NCBI GenBank assembly: GCA_005046945.1
Contig: SUSS01000017.1
Location: 1-55,240 of the forward strand
DNA: 55,240 nt
Origin: Tissierella creatinini
GTDB lineage: Bacteria; Bacillota; Clostridia; Tissierellales; Tissierellaceae
Direction of reading: 5' to 3'
In this document: positions 54,292-55,240 of the stretch, piece by piece
How positions within the stretch are numbered: position 1 is the first letter of the stretch
Layout: each line of letters starts with the position of its first letter
The notes under the pieces: generated by a model
The model's database searches: none
What the model was told of the DNA's origin: nothing
The model's input: the letters and a program-made list of their open reading frames with translations, nothing else
Program-made: the position numbers and the translations under genes

Positions 54292-54969
54292 ATGAAGAAC
54301 AGGGTTTTTGCGGCTAATTTGAAGGAATTTGTCCATATAATAGAGATAATAATTGCAGTATTAGTCGCTGTTGCTGTAGTAATAGGCTTATTGGATTTGG
54401 TGAAATATTTCAAACTGATATATATTTCTGATCCTGTAAAAACCTACGAAGTTTTTAATGATATGTTAGGTTATGCATTATTGTTAATAGTAGCTATAGA
54501 GTTGATATTCATGATTATTTACCATTCAACCGATGCTATATTGGAATTAGTTTTGTATGTTATAGCAAGAAAGATGCTCATATATGCACAATCCATGCTG
54601 GATTTAGTCTTTGGAACATTATCTATAGGGATAGTTTTTCTTATCTTTAGGTACCTAAGAGTAAAAAATTCAAAGATAGATAAAGCTAAGAGAGAAAGAG
54701 ATGGAATATATCCTGCTACTACTAAGATTACAGATTTGTTGAAGAAAACAGGATTTGATATATCTACTGATAGGGCTATTACCATTGGTGGACTTGTATC
54801 TAGTCTCGCAGAAGATGAACATAAGCCCATAAGGGAAGGTGCTGAATTTACATTAGGAGATATAAGGATAATAATTATGAAGGCAACAGATGATGGACTA
54901 ATCCAAGAAGTAATGGTTAGGAAAGATGGTATTAAAGTAGATTATGATAAATATTACAAGGAGTTTTAG
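54292..54969 (+). CDS. PsiE-like membrane protein with CorC/HlyC-type C-terminal domain
   Basis: A 225-residue protein. Four hydrophobic helices occupy residues about 14-40, 58-75, 80-100 and 103-120, resembling the PsiE (phosphate-starvation-inducible) membrane domain. The soluble C-terminus (about 140-220: I-T-I-G-G-L-V-S-S-L, then G-E-F-type E-G-A-E-F-T-L-G-D-I-R-I-I-I) resembles the transporter-associated domain of CorC/HlyC proteins. The substrate is unknown. It follows DUF1622 by 17 bases and ends the operon. Confidence 0.65.
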   Translation: MKNRVFAANLKEFVHIIEIIIAVLVAVAVVIGLLDLVKYFKLIYISDPVKTYEVFNDMLGYALLLIVAIELIFMIIYHSTDAILELVLYVIARKMLIYAQSMLDLVFGTLSIGIVFLIFRYLRVKNSKIDKAKRERDGIYPATTKITDLLKKTGFDISTDRAITIGGLVSSLAEDEHKPIREGAEFTLGDIRIIIMKATDDGLIQEVMVRKDGIKVDYDKYYKEF

Positions 54970-54972
54970 ATA

Positions 54973-55007
54973 GTCATCCCAGGCTTTGCCTGAGGTGTCT
55001 TTTTTTT
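54973..55007 (+). terminator. Intrinsic terminator ending the sigB-DUF1622-PsiE operon
   Basis: CAGGC-TTT-GCCTG core with partly paired outer arms, followed by eight T residues. Confidence 0.9.
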
Positions 55008-55030
55008 AAATAAAAATTCCAAAAAAGCTA

Positions 55031-55059
55031 TTGACTTTAATTCCAAAAGGGTGTAATAT
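55031..55059 (+). promoter_or_regulatory. Strong promoter P1, probably for an rRNA operon
   Basis: TTGACT (55031-55036), 17-base spacer, TAATAT (55054-55059). It is the first of two tandem promoters at the right edge. Confidence 0.65.
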
Positions 55060-55125
55060 TATTTAAGTTGACCGCCGAGGGGCGTGAGGCTTTAAGAAAG
55101 AAGAAAAACAAATTAAAAAAAGTAG

Positions 55126-55155
55126 TTGACACGAGCTTAAACTTCGTGATATACT
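55126..55155 (+). promoter_or_regulatory. Strong promoter P2, probably for an rRNA operon
   Basis: TTGACA (55126-55131), 18-base spacer, TATACT (55150-55155), followed by an untranslated stretch to the window end. Tandem near-consensus promoters close to gyrA are typical of rRNA operons in Clostridia; the 16S gene itself would lie beyond the window. Confidence 0.65.
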
Positions 55156-55240
55156 AAGTAAGTTCTCTAAGTGAGGGAACGAAATGAACCTAGATAACTA
55201 AATAGTGTGAGATACTTTGAATAAATCATTGGCCATAGGT

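Noticed and set aside
55160-55240. Start of 16S rRNA within the window
   Set aside because: Only leader-like sequence is visible after the tandem promoters; no 16S 5' motif (AGAGTTTGATC type) occurs before the end.

Overview
The window is about 55 kb of a low-GC Firmicute chromosome spanning the replication origin. The gene order rpmH-rnpA-yidD-yidC-jag-mnmE-mnmG-rsmG-noc-parA-parB on the minus strand and dnaA-dnaN-yaaA-recF-remB-gyrB-gyrA on the plus strand is the standard Firmicute origin layout. An rsbV-rsbW-sigB module directly after gyrA, plus the PhzF, cyclodeaminase, adenine deaminase and DUF4446 neighbours, points to Clostridia (a Tissierellales or Peptostreptococcales type organism). 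This is inferred from gene order and protein style; no rRNA gene lies in the window.

Layout. (a) 0.2-2.0 kb: a DUF262 (ParB-like nuclease fold) gene followed by a HEPN-domain gene, resembling a two-gene defence or toxin module. (b) 2.1-24.0 kb: one long minus-strand surface-polysaccharide locus. It starts with a winged-helix regulator, then an aminotransferase, a phosphoglycosyl transferase, a WecD-like acetyltransferase, glycosyltransferases, TupA-like, CapA-like, deacetylase and FemAB-like decorating enzymes, Wzx, Wzy, a UDP-sugar dehydrogenase, an LpxD-like hexapeptide acyltransferase, and the CapE-CapF-CapG set for UDP-N-acetyl-L-fucosamine. An apparently intact IS21 element (istA/istB) lies between the last two, next to a truncated second capE. 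(c) 24-31 kb: an M23 endopeptidase, DUF4446, a cysteine-desulfurase-like enzyme, adenine deaminase, cyclodeaminase and a PhzF-like protein. (d) 31-41 kb: the origin-left housekeeping genes with three parS sites and a candidate Noc-binding site. (e) 41.2-43.1 kb: a bipartite oriC flanking dnaA, with DnaA boxes, a DnaA-trio and an AT-rich unwinding region. (f) 43.1-44.7 kb: an IscB (OMEGA) element consisting of an omega RNA and a catalytically intact IscB, lying exactly between the unwinding region and dnaN. (g) 44.7-55 kb: dnaN, yaaA, recF, remB-like, gyrB, gyrA, rsbV-rsbW-sigB, DUF1622, a PsiE/CorC-like membrane protein, then tandem strong promoters leading out of the window, probably into an rRNA operon.

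The most notable feature is the IscB-omega RNA element between oriC and the essential dnaN gene. Its right-end hairpin supplies an upstream in-frame ATG for dnaN, no good ribosome binding site remains directly before the conventional dnaN start, and its guide would be read from the origin-proximal dnaN leader. The origin region is also unusually rich in small repeats: a palindromic MITE-like family (four copies), heptamer arrays of the TTCACTG/TTCACTA type, and two solo IS200/IS605 right-end-like hairpin modules.
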